A stretch of 64,000 nucleotides of DNA, taken from assembly GCA_012274445.1 (NCBI GenBank), contig JAAROD010000080.1:620001-684000 (forward strand), in the 5' to 3' direction. Positions 21,935 to 32,093 of this stretch are shown here, piece after piece. Position 1 is the first letter of the stretch; each line of letters begins with the position of its first letter. Source of the stretch: Sclerotiophoma versabilis (lineage: Eukaryota; Ascomycota; Dothideomycetes; Pleosporales; Didymellaceae). The translations under genes and the position numbers were made by a program. The notes beneath the pieces were generated by a model. It saw only the letters and a program-made list of their open reading frames with translations. It did no database searches and was not told the DNA's origin.

Positions 21935-22667
21935 CTGCACCGAAGATGGCTGCGTTGCCCAGCTTCTTGCCAAACTTCTTTCCATTTTGCTCAAGCTTGC
22001 TCGGCTCGCCAGGCGTCTCCTGCGCAACAGGGCCCGAGGCGGCGCCGTTGGAGACATCGAGAGGCATGTTGCCGTAGTTGCTGGGCGGTGGAACCATAGA
22101 CTTCTCCTCCTTGCGCACGTAGGAGGCAGGGAAGATGCCTTCCTGTCCGGTGCGCTCGTTCTTGCCCTTCCACCATTCGGCGTTCATGTACTCTGTGACG
22201 GCAATCTTGTCGTTGGGCACCAAAGCCAAATCACCAGCATCTTGCGCGTTGTACTGGTACATGGCGGTGGCGTGTGTGAGGATCGTGGGGCCGACGGGGA
22301 GGGACGGTGTAGATGGGTAGGCAGGCGGCGCGGGGTTCTCGGCATAGTAGCCGATGTTCTGCTTCTTCTCAGAGACCGGGGTGGGGGTATGCGAGGGTGT
22401 GGGTTGGAGGTTCATCTGCGAGAGCTGGTTTGTGACCTGCTGGGCGGGCGCTGAGGACAAAGCGCGCGTCGTGTTCTCGGCGGAGACGGGGAGCTGTTGC
22501 AGCATGGTGTCGTGCTGCACCTTGCTAATGACTTCGGACTCGAGCAGGAATTGGAGGTTCTGGGAGGCGCATTTCAACACACAGCTTCAGGTAGGCAGTA
22601 ATTCACGACATACGTTCTTGATGTCGCCCAGCGACCGGTTGATCATGGCATTCTGGAAGGCGCTCAT
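21843..22667 (-). CDS. SH3-domain protein (Lsb1/Pin3-like) with duplicated 3' end
   Basis: Exon 1 22667-22614 (MSAFQNAMINRSLGDIKN), a 54-nt intron, then exon 2 from 22559. NLQFLLESEVISKVQHDTML is the N-terminal helical part seen in Lsb1/Lsb2; the SH3 domain runs from ATAMYQYNAQDAGDLALVPND to EWWKGKNERTGQEGIFPASY; the C terminus is Pro/Gly-rich with KKFGKKLGNAAIFGAG. Family members bind Pro-rich actin regulators such as Las17/WASP at endocytic sites. Reading straight through, the gene stops with TGA at 21894 after GATIGGKIVNSIF. Alternatively a 51-nt intron 21934-21884 joins to a second copy of the last 13 codons, ending GATIGGNIVNSIF at TAG (21843). Both forms are exactly 239 aa and differ by one residue. 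Confidence 0.85.
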
Positions 22668-23107
22668 GGTGGAGTGCTGTGTGAAGATACTATGATTTTG
22701 TCAGCAAACAGGGCTGTGCAGGCACAGAGAGGGGCCATACTGGGGGTCTCAAAAGTCTGGTAGTGCAAAGTCAAGAGTAAGAGTGTTGTTATGTTGTTCG
22801 AAACTTCGTTGCAGTGTGAGCGATCGCCCCGTCCGCGGTATCCATGAAAGTGGGGACCTCTAAGGAGTTCGGCAGCCTTGTGCCGCACCCGTTTTTAGAT
22901 TGTGGCGCAGTACCTGTTTGCTGAACACCGGAACACAGGCGTCATGAATCGTAGATGCAGTTGCAATTTCACGTTAATATTCATAGCATTCATTGCTCTA
23001 TATTACCGCTTCAAGGAATCCCTCACGTGCCCCTCATCTCGCCCGGATCTTCAGACTATATCCAGGACTCTCCACGTCTTCAAATCGGGTCTCCGATGCT
23101 TCAGCGT
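22668..23107. promoter_or_regulatory. SH3 gene upstream region and SDR 3' flank
   Basis: 440 bp without a gene. Both neighbours are on the minus strand, so this holds the SH3 gene promoter and the SDR 3' UTR. Confidence 0.4.
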
Positions 23108-23890
23108 CTAGAGCATCTTCATCATGATGTCGTGGAACATGCCCTGCCTCGTCTTCTCGAACTTCTCGAAGGCATTGCTAACGAAACCAACTGGAATCTG
23201 CTCATCGCCGTTTGTCAGCTTCTTCCACGTTTCCTCTGTAAACTCCACCAGCGGCATGCCAATGTTCTTGCCATCCTTGATATCAGGCTGATGCTTCTCG
23301 TCGTGCAATTCGGTCTGTACTGCCGGCGGGAAGATCTCAATAACCTTGATGTTGCCGGGCCCGGCCCGGAGCTGCTCGCGAAGAACCAAGATCATGTGGT
23401 GAAGTGCAGCCTTGGAGGCGCAATAGTTTGGGCACCTAGGAAGCGGGAGGAGAGCTAGTCCGGAGGTGGTGTAGATAAGGCTTGTCTCGTTGTCCTTCTT
23501 CTGCAGGAAGGGGATGAAGGCTGTCGTCAAGTGCATGTACGAGAGGTAGTTTGTGCGGAATTCGAGCTCGAGTACATTTAGGTCGATAGTATCAGGCTTG
23601 GAGAAATCGAAACCACGTTGGATGCCGGAGTTCAGAAATACAGAATCGAGGTCTGGGTGCTCCTCGGTGATGTCTTGGACAAACTTAGGAATTTCATCCA
23701 GCTTGGTTATATCGAAGGCCTTGGTCGTGACCTTGTCGGTACCGTACTTATTGGCGAATTCGTCAAGTTTCTCCTGTCTTCGTCCGACAACAATAACGTG
23801 TTTGTCATCCTGTACAATCTTTTCGGCCAGAGCCCAGCCAATGCCTGATGTGGCACCAAGAACGAGAACTTTGTTATATTTGAGAGACAT
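23108..23890 (-). CDS. Short-chain dehydrogenase/reductase
   Basis: A single exon of 260 aa, classical SDR length. MSLKYNKVLVLGATSGIGWA carries the cofactor motif GATSGIG at residues 12-18; VVGRRQEKLDEF has an Arg-Arg after beta-2, suggesting NADP(H). The usual NAG motif is NSG here (FLNSGIQRG); the catalytic Ser is in SLIYTTSGLALLPLP and the YxxxK pair in PNYCASKAALHH. The C-terminal part (VIEIFPPAVQTEL) fits the DltE-like group of fungal SDRs. The substrate is unknown and no targeting signal is evident. The gene stands alone on its strand next to the SH3 gene. Confidence 0.9.
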   Translation of the reverse strand: MSLKYNKVLVLGATSGIGWALAEKIVQDDKHVIVVGRRQEKLDEFANKYGTDKVTTKAFDITKLDEIPKFVQDITEEHPDLDSVFLNSGIQRGFDFSKPDTIDLNVLELEFRTNYLSYMHLTTAFIPFLQKKDNETSLIYTTSGLALLPLPRCPNYCASKAALHHMILVLREQLRAGPGNIKVIEIFPPAVQTELHDEKHQPDIKDGKNIGMPLVEFTEETWKKLTNGDEQIPVGFVSNAFEKFEKTRQGMFHDIMMKML

Positions 23891-24882
23891 GATTGCACCC
23901 AGAAAATGTGTTTGTCCGTGATCAATGCCAAAAGGAGAACAGACAGGCGCAATCGTTATGTAGTGCGGTTGAGCCCGGAGTACTTATGACGGAATCGAAC
24001 GTATGTACGAAGGAAGCTAGCGGACATCCACATTCCGAGGAGACGTCGGCTTTAGCGGTGTTATCGAGGAAATTATACCCAAAGCCTTACTCTTTTCCAG
24101 CGGCCTCCAGCCCGAAACGTCAAGTCTTCAAGCGCACACTTCGAAGTCCAGATGGCGCTCTGACTAGATCGATACGTCATCATTGGCCGTTGATGTGGCA
24201 TCGACGTTCGGCAGTTGAGGTCTTTGCGATTTGCAATGATTGCGACATGGATCTTTGTGGGTGCAAGAATATCGACGTCCTTGAGGAGGTCTACAGGTTA
24301 CCAAAGTTAGTATAGGTGGCAAACTCAGAGTTGCAAGTCCAACACGACGGGTCGGTAGGCCAAGCGGATCCGCTACTTTTAACATCATGCTCAACATCAA
24401 CTAAGCATCTGGAGTTGATTACCCGAACCGCCACCAAAGTAGACGTCTACATTGAAGGTTACCGTATGTCAGTGACTCCAAACCAAACGAATGTGCAAAG
24501 AAACATGCGGCGAAAATTGCACTCATCGACAAAATCGCGGCTACGATTGATGGACAAAGGATGCGAAACTTTCATGGTGTACGGAACTCCTCGTCTTAAA
24601 AGATGCAACTGTCACTTTGCTTTCTTACTAGCCACTCTCTGAAAATAGGATATGTCAGATAAGGTACATGATTTTGAATTGACCAATAGAATCGCAGGAC
24701 TCCCAACTTGGCAACGAAATCATTGGTGACATACAGAACACTCAGAATGCTCTATCGCTACATCATAGCGATGGTTATTTGGTATAAGAGTAGGAAAACT
24801 CACCTGGCAGTACGGACATCCGCCCCAATAAGCAATTTTGTCCAATCTACGCCCGAAGACATCACACCAACTCTTATCCACC
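23891..24882. promoter_or_regulatory. Intergenic region between divergent SDR and OYE genes
   Basis: About 990 bp. It should hold both promoters. One forward frame ends with a Cys-rich tail (VFAICNDCDMDLCGCKNIDV, about 24218-24277) that I cannot connect to a family; nothing else is seen. Confidence 0.35.
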
Positions 24883-26163
24883 ATGATTGTCAACAATACC
24901 TTACATGTACCTACACTCCTCGAACCTTTCCAGTTCAGCTCCACGCTGACCCTCCGCAACCGGATCTGCATGGGTTCCATGACTCGCAATCGCAATACGG
25001 ACTCCAACAAACCCACCTCTGCAGCCATCAAATACTATTCCGATCGAGCCAGAAACGGTGCTGGGCTAATCATCGCAGAAGGAACATTCATCTCGCCTAC
25101 TGGCTCTGAATGGCTCCATGCTCCCCTCATGACTACCCCATCCCATGCCCAAGCCTGGCAACCGATTACCGACGCAGTCCACCGTAATGATGGGGCAATC
25201 TGTTTCCAGCCATGGCATGAAGGTCGAGCACAGAACGAACTTGCACCGATGCTGAGAGAAACCGGATATCCAGTCCTAGCACCTTCTGCGATCCAGGCCA
25301 ATGCAGGGAGGTATCGGTTCCTGGACGGTGTGCCTGGGCATACGGCGAATATCACGCCCATGACAAGCGCGCATATTGAAGAGGTGGTTGAGCAGTATAG
25401 GTACTCGTGCGAGCTGGCCAAGGAGGCAGGGTTTGACGGCGTAGAGATCATCGCTCAGGGCGGGTATCTAATCCACAATTTCCTGTGCACACGATCGAAT
25501 GCCAGAACAGATGCGTATGGCGGCAACACAGAGAACCGATGCCGCTTTCTGCTGGAGGTCGTCGATGCAATAGCCACCGTGTTCCCAATTTCGCACATCG
25601 GCATCAAAATCGCCCCATGCGACAACGTGTCCGACATAGCATGCTCCTATGCAGAGCTTTCAGAGACATATACCTATCTGATCAAAGATTTGGTGAGGAA
25701 ATGCATCGGATTCGTCAACTTGTCCCGGCGTGGGTGTGCAACGGGAGAACCGAATGATGATTTCTCAGACAGCACCGCCCGGCCTGAGGGTATGGAGCTT
25801 CCAGAAGGGTACGAGCCGCTTCAGGAGTTTGGACCACTGGTCAAGTTTGAGGGAAGTAAGACGAAGCTGATGGTCAATTACGGATACACCGTTGAAGAGG
25901 CAGAAGGCTTGGTGCAGCACCGCAAGATTGACATGATCACGTTTGGAAGGCCGTTCATCTACAATCCCGTAAGCCCCCCAACACTCGTCGTCGACGCACA
26001 GTAAGGACAGTTGATTTGTGCTGACATAAGGTGCGAACAGGATCTTGTCGAACGCATCAGGATGAACCTCCCGCTTGCAGAAAACGACCGAAGTAGGAAA
26101 GTGAACTACGGACCGTACGAACATGTAAACGAGAATTACAACGACTGGCCAGCAGCCACGTGA
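24883..26163 (+). CDS. Old yellow enzyme-like NADH:flavin oxidoreductase with altered active site
   Basis: Exons 24883-25968 and 26041-26163 (72-nt intron) give 402 aa. The fold is clear: PFQFSSTLTLRNRICMGSMT with the FMN-contacting Thr, AGLIIAEGTFISPTGSEW, ICFQPWHEGRAQ (Gln/Trp/His/Arg block), RTDAYGGNTENRCRFLLEVV, MVNYGYTVEEAEGLV and MITFGRPFIYNP. Family enzymes reduce activated C=C bonds with FMN and NAD(P)H. Unusually, the substrate-binding His and Asn of the VEIHxxNGYL motif are Ile190 and Gly193 (VEIIAQGGYL), while the Tyr (195) is kept. This argues against ordinary ene-reductase chemistry, though FMN binding looks possible. The start is the ATG of MIVNNTLHVPTLLEPF. Confidence 0.9.
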
Positions 26164-26554
26164 TTGTGCGATGGTATTGTTAGATAGATGATAAGAACTA
26201 TGCCAACGACAGTCAATATCTAGAATGTTTGTCTTGATTGGCAGTTACACACGATCACCTCGTTTTGCAGATGTCCTGACTGCGGGATATGCCGTCTGAC
26301 TTGTGTCGGGGTCTATCGCAACTGAAATCCGCATGCCCTATGGGCCAATGGGCGTTTTCAGGCACACCGTTGGAGCGGAACTAAACCTTGTATAAGTTTT
26401 GGCCCCCAGGCCGAGCGCTTATGCTATGCAACCCCATAATCCCAGTTCCGTCACAATGGCATTCCGCCTCTCCTCCATTCTCCAATTCTGCTCTCTCATC
26501 ATTCCTGCAACTTTTCCGTAGTTGCCGGTGTTTTCGAGAGCGCTTTCTTGCACG
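26164..26554. promoter_or_regulatory. Intergenic, promoter of the Cys-rich surface protein
   Basis: About 390 bp, no ORF; both neighbours are on the plus strand. A TATA-like TATAAG lies at 26391-26396, about 160 bp before the start. Confidence 0.4.
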
Positions 26555-27507
26555 ATGCGTCTACACCACTGCCTCTCGATCGCATCGTTGGTCGCTCTTG
26601 TTGCGGCACAAGGCAAATGTCGCTTCGGCAATGGCACCCTATTGCCAGACGTGCCAGAGTGGAACATCTACCAGCCTTGTCCTGGCGCTGATGGACCGAC
26701 AACCATCTGCTGCGCGATCGGACGAACCAATCCACCATGGGGCAACATATCACTGGGATCCACGCAAGACGAATGTCTGCCAAACGGGCTGTGCCAGAAC
26801 AGGGTAACGTCAAATGAGGGACAGCGATCGACGACTTATGTATGTCAAACCGGATTCGATGAGACCCAGGGAAGCCTAATGTGTAACAGTTTGTCGACTA
26901 TTGCACGGAGAGCGGGCAGTCGAATAGTGCGGGCAAATGCTTGAACGTCCAATGCAACACGGGAAGTTTCGAGCTCACGGCTAAACTCACGCCCTGCGAT
27001 GGAACGGCTAACAGCTCTCGGTGGTGCTGCGGCGACAACACAGAATGCTGCGACTCAGGTTCAGGTTTTGTCTCGCTCGGGCAGGTCTTGGGTCAAGTCT
27101 CGTCGAGTGTGATCAGTACGAGTCCTACTGCGACACTATCAGATATAACAACCCCGACAACTTCGCAAGTCCCCGCATCCTCCACACCAGCGGACACAAA
27201 AAGCGCTAGTTCAGGCTCGAGCCGGCTTAGTGGAGGAGCGATCGCTGGCATAGTCATTGGCGCAGTCGTGGGGCTAGCTTTTCTTGCAGCAGCGCTATTC
27301 TTTGCGCGAAGAGCTTCCCAGAGGAAGAAGAATGCCGGTTATGCAGCACCAGCAGCAAATGAGGCGCCAGCAGTCACTGAGGTGCCAAATAACCCAGCAA
27401 TGCAGGAGCTAGGTCCGACAGTCAAGTATGCTCACGTTCAGGAAATGCCTGGGTCACCGCCTGGTGAATTGCAGGGTGACGTGCCTGCACACGCCAACCA
27501 GCCGTAA
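26555..27507 (+). CDS. Secreted Cys-rich, Ser/Thr-rich, single-pass surface protein
   Basis: Exons 26555-26839 and 26890-27507 (50-nt intron) encode 300 aa. Signal peptide MRLHHCLSIASLVALVAAQG; a Cys-rich ectodomain of about 150 residues (KCRFGNGTLLPD, YQPCPGADGPTTICC, DECLPNGLCQNR, GKCLNVQCNTG, SSRWCCGDNTECCDSG); a Ser/Thr/Pro linker; one transmembrane helix GGAIAGIVIGAVVGLAFLAA followed by RRASQRKKN; and a cytoplasmic tail of about 60 residues. This is the layout of the many fungal WSC/Mid2-like wall-sensor or receptor-like proteins, although I see no true WSC domain. The ligand is unknown. A broken copy lies directly downstream. Confidence 0.8.
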
Positions 27508-27781
27508 GATAAGCTCTTGAATCCAACTTTGTTTAATAGAATGAGGCCATGCAGCCAATGCACTCACTCGAAATTTGAAATTTCCGCCTTCTCGACACCA
27601 CTCTCCAGCTTCCGTCAGCCTTGGATATGTTGACTCCTGTGGAAAATATTGAAACACTATGGCCACCAAACGGACTCCCAAAAAAACCTCTTTACTTCAG
27701 TCTCCTGCTCGTCCTACGCTAGAAGAGGATCGGTCCGAACGCATCCATTGTTACGTCTCATCATTCATGCAGTGCTTCACA

Positions 27782-28313
27782 ATGAATGTGATCGTATTAT
27801 TCCGGTACGTTTTCCTGGCCGCGCTTGACGCACCCGCATTCGCGCAATCAATAAGACCATGCGGGCTCAAGAATGGCAACGCGCTGCTGACGGGGGCGTC
27901 TGGGACTGGCATCAGACTTGTCCGGGCACCTCGACCACTTGTGCGTTGAATCGTAGCAATCTGCCTAGGAGTAATCGAACGTTGAATTCCACCAGAGATA
28001 AATGTTTCCCGAACAGCTTTTTTCAGAACAGAGCCACCAAGAAGAACGGATCTTTCAAGGCTCGGTGGGTAAGCGCAGATATGCTACCAGATTGTTGACG
28101 TGTATGCGCGAAGAAGCTGACTAAAACAATGGGTGAACTATTGCACAGAGACCGATTGGCATGGAGGGGAGTGCACGGATTTATGACCATCTGGGACCAT
28201 CCAGGTCATCGTCTTGGCACGGAACAGTAACCGACGAATGGTGGTGTTGCGGAAACTTAAACGATCGTTGTTCAACAGAAGTTGTAGTTGTCACCTGGGG
28301 GTAAGTCTTGACG
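27782..28313 (+). pseudogene. Degenerate tandem copy of the Cys-rich surface protein
   Basis: Begins with a signal-like MNVIVLFRYVFLAALDAPAF and RPCGLKNGNALL, then changes frame to VWDWHQTCPGTSTTC and RDKCFPNSFFQNRATKKNG, paralogous to EWNIYQPCPGADGPTTICC and QDECLPNGLCQNRVTSNEG upstream. Further frame changes lead to NYCTETDWHGGECTD and EWWCCGNLNDRCSTEV, matching the DYCTESG and RWCCGDNTECC parts. It stops before any linker or membrane helix. Confidence 0.75.
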
Positions 28314-29067
28314 GCACATCGACGGGTCAACACTTTCGCAGGCTTCTGCATCTGCATCGGAGAGTTAATGCTCGAGGGCTGCCTGGTATGTCACCAGGGG
28401 AACGTCAAGAACGAGACTTGATGACATTAAGATATAACTTAGACTGAGCAAATGCCATACGTACCGGCTGGAAGCACAGGTCTATACTGACGGAATGCTT
28501 TGAAGAGTCCACCTCTAGGTATATTGTTCAAGCGGTTATGTTCTCTTAAATATGTTGTTTTTCCAAGGTCGTAATTGTGTAGTTCGTTCCCATTAGACCT
28601 GATTCCGCTACTCAACATATGTGGCATATTGATTCGATAACACAGTTCCAAGCCCCCAGCAATGGTAATGTCGCATATGTGTGTGCACCACGTTCTGCGA
28701 TGTTGGCAGTAGCACATCAGCTGGTTTGGTCGGCCATCCGGGTTATGTGTGGAAAACATACGATGGATGAAGAGACGCAGCTGTATGTAGCGACAAGGAC
28801 ATCACCTACTACCGTGTGGCTGAGAAGATCGTCATACCGAGGCAAGCGGCTCCGTTGGGTACGCTTATGGCACCGCTGAAGCTTAGAATTGCTTCATGAA
28901 AGCTGCAACGTCCCGTAGCTTGAGGTTAGTGGTCATAGATTCAATTCTCCATTGGTGAAACTGTACGCAAGCGCGTGGCGGTACCTTCCAAGCCGCACAG
29001 ATCTGCCACGCAATGTGGGTTTGGAGAACGTGGATTTCCAGCCTTGGTACCTTGTCTCAGAAGTTCA
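28314..29067. other. Gene-poor interval
   Basis: About 750 bp after the pseudogene with short frames only. I see no domain or repeat. Confidence 0.35.
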
Positions 29068-29265
29068 TTAGATAGATGTGTCCTCACGCAGCTGGTGGCA
29101 AGTCGATAGGAGATTGGCGGGGGCCACGGTCTCGGCGATGAGGGAGTACATCGAGATGTATATGAAGTGAACAAAGTCAGGCTCCTGCTGTGGAAAGTCC
29201 AGAACATATTGTATCATGATGTCGCGTAACTCGCGGGGGAGAATCAAGGAGCGATTCAATGCCAT
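29068..29265 (-). pseudogene. F-box-like gene fragment
   Basis: 65 residues from ATG 29265: MALNRSLILPRELRDIMIQY then VLDFPQQEPDF and APANLLSTCHQLREDTSI. LPxELRDxI at the start and a LLxTCxQLRxE box are typical of the N-terminal unit of large fungal F-box-like families. The frame stops where such proteins normally go on for hundreds of residues, and I find no continuation, so a gene fragment is likelier than a small gene. Confidence 0.4.
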
Positions 29266-29316
29266 AGCGGCGAAGGTTGAGTTTCTGGTAGCCGTTGACA
29301 GATAGATAAGAGACAA

Positions 29317-29901
29317 TCAGACGTAATGAAGACGAGTGGCAGATGTCGGTGATAGTATACGTCTGTTCAGAGAACTGAGTAGGTGAGAGCAGCCAAAAGT
29401 TTGGTTGCAGTGCATCATAACCCCTCATCGTCGGTCACAACCATCTGTCATGGTCGCGTCGGCCCTGGAAAAAGGCAGTATCATAATATTATAACCTAGA
29501 CATGAGGCAGGTGCCAAATATGCACGATGAGCTTGCTGGCATACCAAGAACTGAGCTTCGTGTTTTGTGTCGGTGATCGTAGTGGTGAGAGGGTCTGGAC
29601 GCACCATCTAGGCGGGGCTCATGGTGATCGCCGCTAACAACTGCCCCTGCGTCGGCCGGTGGATGACGCAGGATGCTGGGGTTGACGCGCAGAAGCTACC
29701 ATCGACTAGGCGCACCAGGTGGACAATGGGCTGACTGCACCTCTCTTTCTCAAAATCAATCTTCTACATGCGCCCAGTGAGCACCGCACCTCACAACGCG
29801 TCGCCTTTCTTGCGCCCTACTTCCTACTTCGCGTCATCTCGAGAGTTCTGTACGCGCATCTCAGAGACATTTTATTTGGTACCTGGTGCGGCTCAGGCGT
29901 C
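29317..29901. promoter_or_regulatory. Upstream region of the UDP-sugar transporter
   Basis: About 585 bp. The transporter frame remains open upstream of its first plausible ATG, back to about 29719, without recognisable protein. No other gene is seen. Confidence 0.35.
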
Positions 29902-31500
29902 ATGGGCGGCAGATCATCGTCAGGGTCGCCGGGCGGCATATCGATGAAGAATCTGTCCCTAGTCACAGTATGCACTGTTGTCCAGTGTGCCCATAGACCT
30001 ATGCTAATGCGCATATAGCTCACATTTCAAAACTCGGCCCTCATCCTGGTATGACGACCCAAGTGCCTCAGCACGCAGTCAACTACGCAACTCGACGCAT
30101 ATCCCTTTGATCAGTCATGAGCGACAATGGCGCCTCACAACATGGACATGAGCGCGAGGCCAGGAACGATGACTGACGTGCGACTAGATTATGCACTACT
30201 CGCGCGTCATGCCTGTCGTTGGAGGGCAGAGATATCACACGAGCACTAGTGTGTTCTTGAACGAAGTCTTAAAGCTGGGGATAAGCTTAACGATGGTATG
30301 CTCATCGTACAGTAATGTTTGTTATATCAGCTTGCGCTGACGAAGACACCTAGGCTCTTTATGACATGTCAAAGACATTACCTTCGAATACGACCGTCGC
30401 AACTCTGTTCCATGCCCTGACAACCGCCATGTTCACAAACGAAAGTTGGAAGCTTGCAGTACCAGCCCTTCTTTATACTTTGCAGAACACACTGCAATAT
30501 GTAGCAGTCAGCAATCTGGATGCAGCTACGTTCCAGGTCACATATCAGCTAAAGATCTTGACTACAGCCATGTTCAGCGTCCTAATGCTAGGCAGAACCT
30601 TGTCATCCCGCAAGTGGTTGTCTCTGCTGGTTCTGGTGGCTGGTGTATCCATTGTGCAACTACCAGGGTATACCGCTGAGCCTGCTACAATGGACTCGCT
30701 ACGAGATCCTGATTCCAAGGTCTGGCCACGATCGCTCGAAGAGCTACGAGGTCTCGGCAGTTACGCTGCTGCGCGCTTAACAAGGCGATCTGGGTCATAT
30801 GAGGGCATTAAGGAAGACCGTGGCATGGTAGCCCCAGAGATGAACAGCTCTGTTGGTCTGGCTGCTGTGCTGGTGGCCTGCGCACTGTCAGGACTTGCCG
30901 GCGTTTCATTTGAGAAGATACTGAAAGAGTCGTCAAGCAAGACCACATCACTTTGGGTGCGCAACTGTCAACTCTCGTTCTGGTCGCTGTTTCCTGCGCT
31001 ATTTTTGGGCGTGTTTTGGAAGGATGGAGAAATTATTGCAAAGACTGGCTTCTTCGCAGGATACAACTGGGTTGTATGGGCAGCCATCATCTTCCAGGCC
31101 ATGGGTGGTGTCATTGTTGCGCTTGTCATCAACTACGCAGACAACATTGCCAAAAACTTTGCCACGAGTATTTCCATCATTATTAGCTGCGTCGTGAGCG
31201 TAGCCTTATTCGATTTCAAGGTTACTGGGTCGGTACGTACGAGGCAAATCCGGTTATCTGGCAGCGCTGACACACGTGCAGTTCTTTGTTGGCACGTTAG
31301 TCGTTTTGTTCGCTACCTACCTGTACACGAAGCCAGAGCTTGGTAACCGTCAGGGGCCAGTGAGGATTGCCAGCTTCGAGAAAACAACAGTCGACCATAG
31401 GCCATCTTCGTCTGAGCATGAGAAGAATGGCACAAGGACACGGTGCGACAGCACTTCGAGATTGGCCACTCCCTCAGTGGAGAAAAAGCGAAATGCCTGA
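29902..31500 (+). CDS. UDP-galactose/UDP-N-acetylglucosamine transporter (SLC35A/Gms1-like)
   Basis: Five exons, 29902-29967, 30019-30048, 30188-30295, 30354-31232 and 31282-31500, make 433 aa. Exon 2 is only 30 nt (LTFQNSALIL). The joined protein runs MGGRSSSGSPGGISMKNLSL then VTLTFQNSALILIMHYSRVM, SVFLNEVLKLGISLTM, LPSNTTVATLF, LQNTLQYVAVSNLDAATFQV and TYQLKILTTAMFSVLMLGR, the nucleotide-sugar transporter signature, with about 10 TM helices and NYADNIAKNFATSISIIISC near the end. It exchanges cytosolic UDP-sugar for luminal UMP in the Golgi membrane, feeding glycosylation. The 60-residue loop PGYTAEPATMDSL to VAPEMNSS is fungus-typical. The exact start is the least certain point. Confidence 0.9.
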
Positions 31501-32093
31501 ATCAAAACTAAGATGAAGTAGAGTAAAAGCCCCGCGATTTTCAAGCTGGCCTCGACACCATCGCTCTTAAGCAAGTTGTTAGCCCCAACAGTCCCAGGTC
31601 GCAGCTGCAGGTCTCAGTATACGATCTGCACAACATCGAAAGCTGTGTCTAGGTGCTCTCCTGCACGCCATCGTACCATGAATCACGTGCCTGAGCGCAG
31701 CAACGCACCTTTGCTGACAGTGCCATTGCTATATAACTTGCCGGTACACGCATGTGAGTAGCCATGTACATACTACTAGAGCAAACACACTCCATACCTA
31801 TTGTATTCACATCGCGAATATTAATGCGCACATATGTAATGCGCCCTGATGGGGCAGTTACGTAGTCGCGCAAGTGACGCGTGAGGCCGCGACTTCCTCA
31901 TCCACCACTTCCTTTTCAGTCTCGACACCACGCTTCCTTCCCTTTTTTTGTCTACCGCTCCACCTTTCGCCATAGTCTTCGTTCGCTTCAACCTTCTTAG
32001 ATCGTTGGTTTCGCGTCGTGCACAGCGGCCAGTCAATCTGTGTTGCCAACAGTGCCTTGATGCTGGGACTCACACGGTCACTACGCACTCAAA
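31501..32093. other. Intergenic, Mer3/HFM1 promoter side
   Basis: About 590 bp between two plus-strand genes. Nothing beyond 3' UTR and promoter sequence is seen. Confidence 0.4.

Noticed and set aside
23893..24315. 140-codon plus-strand frame ending in a Cys-rich tail
   Set aside because: No domain recognised, it starts inside the SDR leader on the opposite strand, and the composition is not convincing.
24883..32093. A secondary-metabolite cluster (OYE, SDR, transporter)
   Set aside because: No backbone synthase, and the transporter is a Golgi nucleotide-sugar carrier; neighbours are mostly unrelated housekeeping genes.
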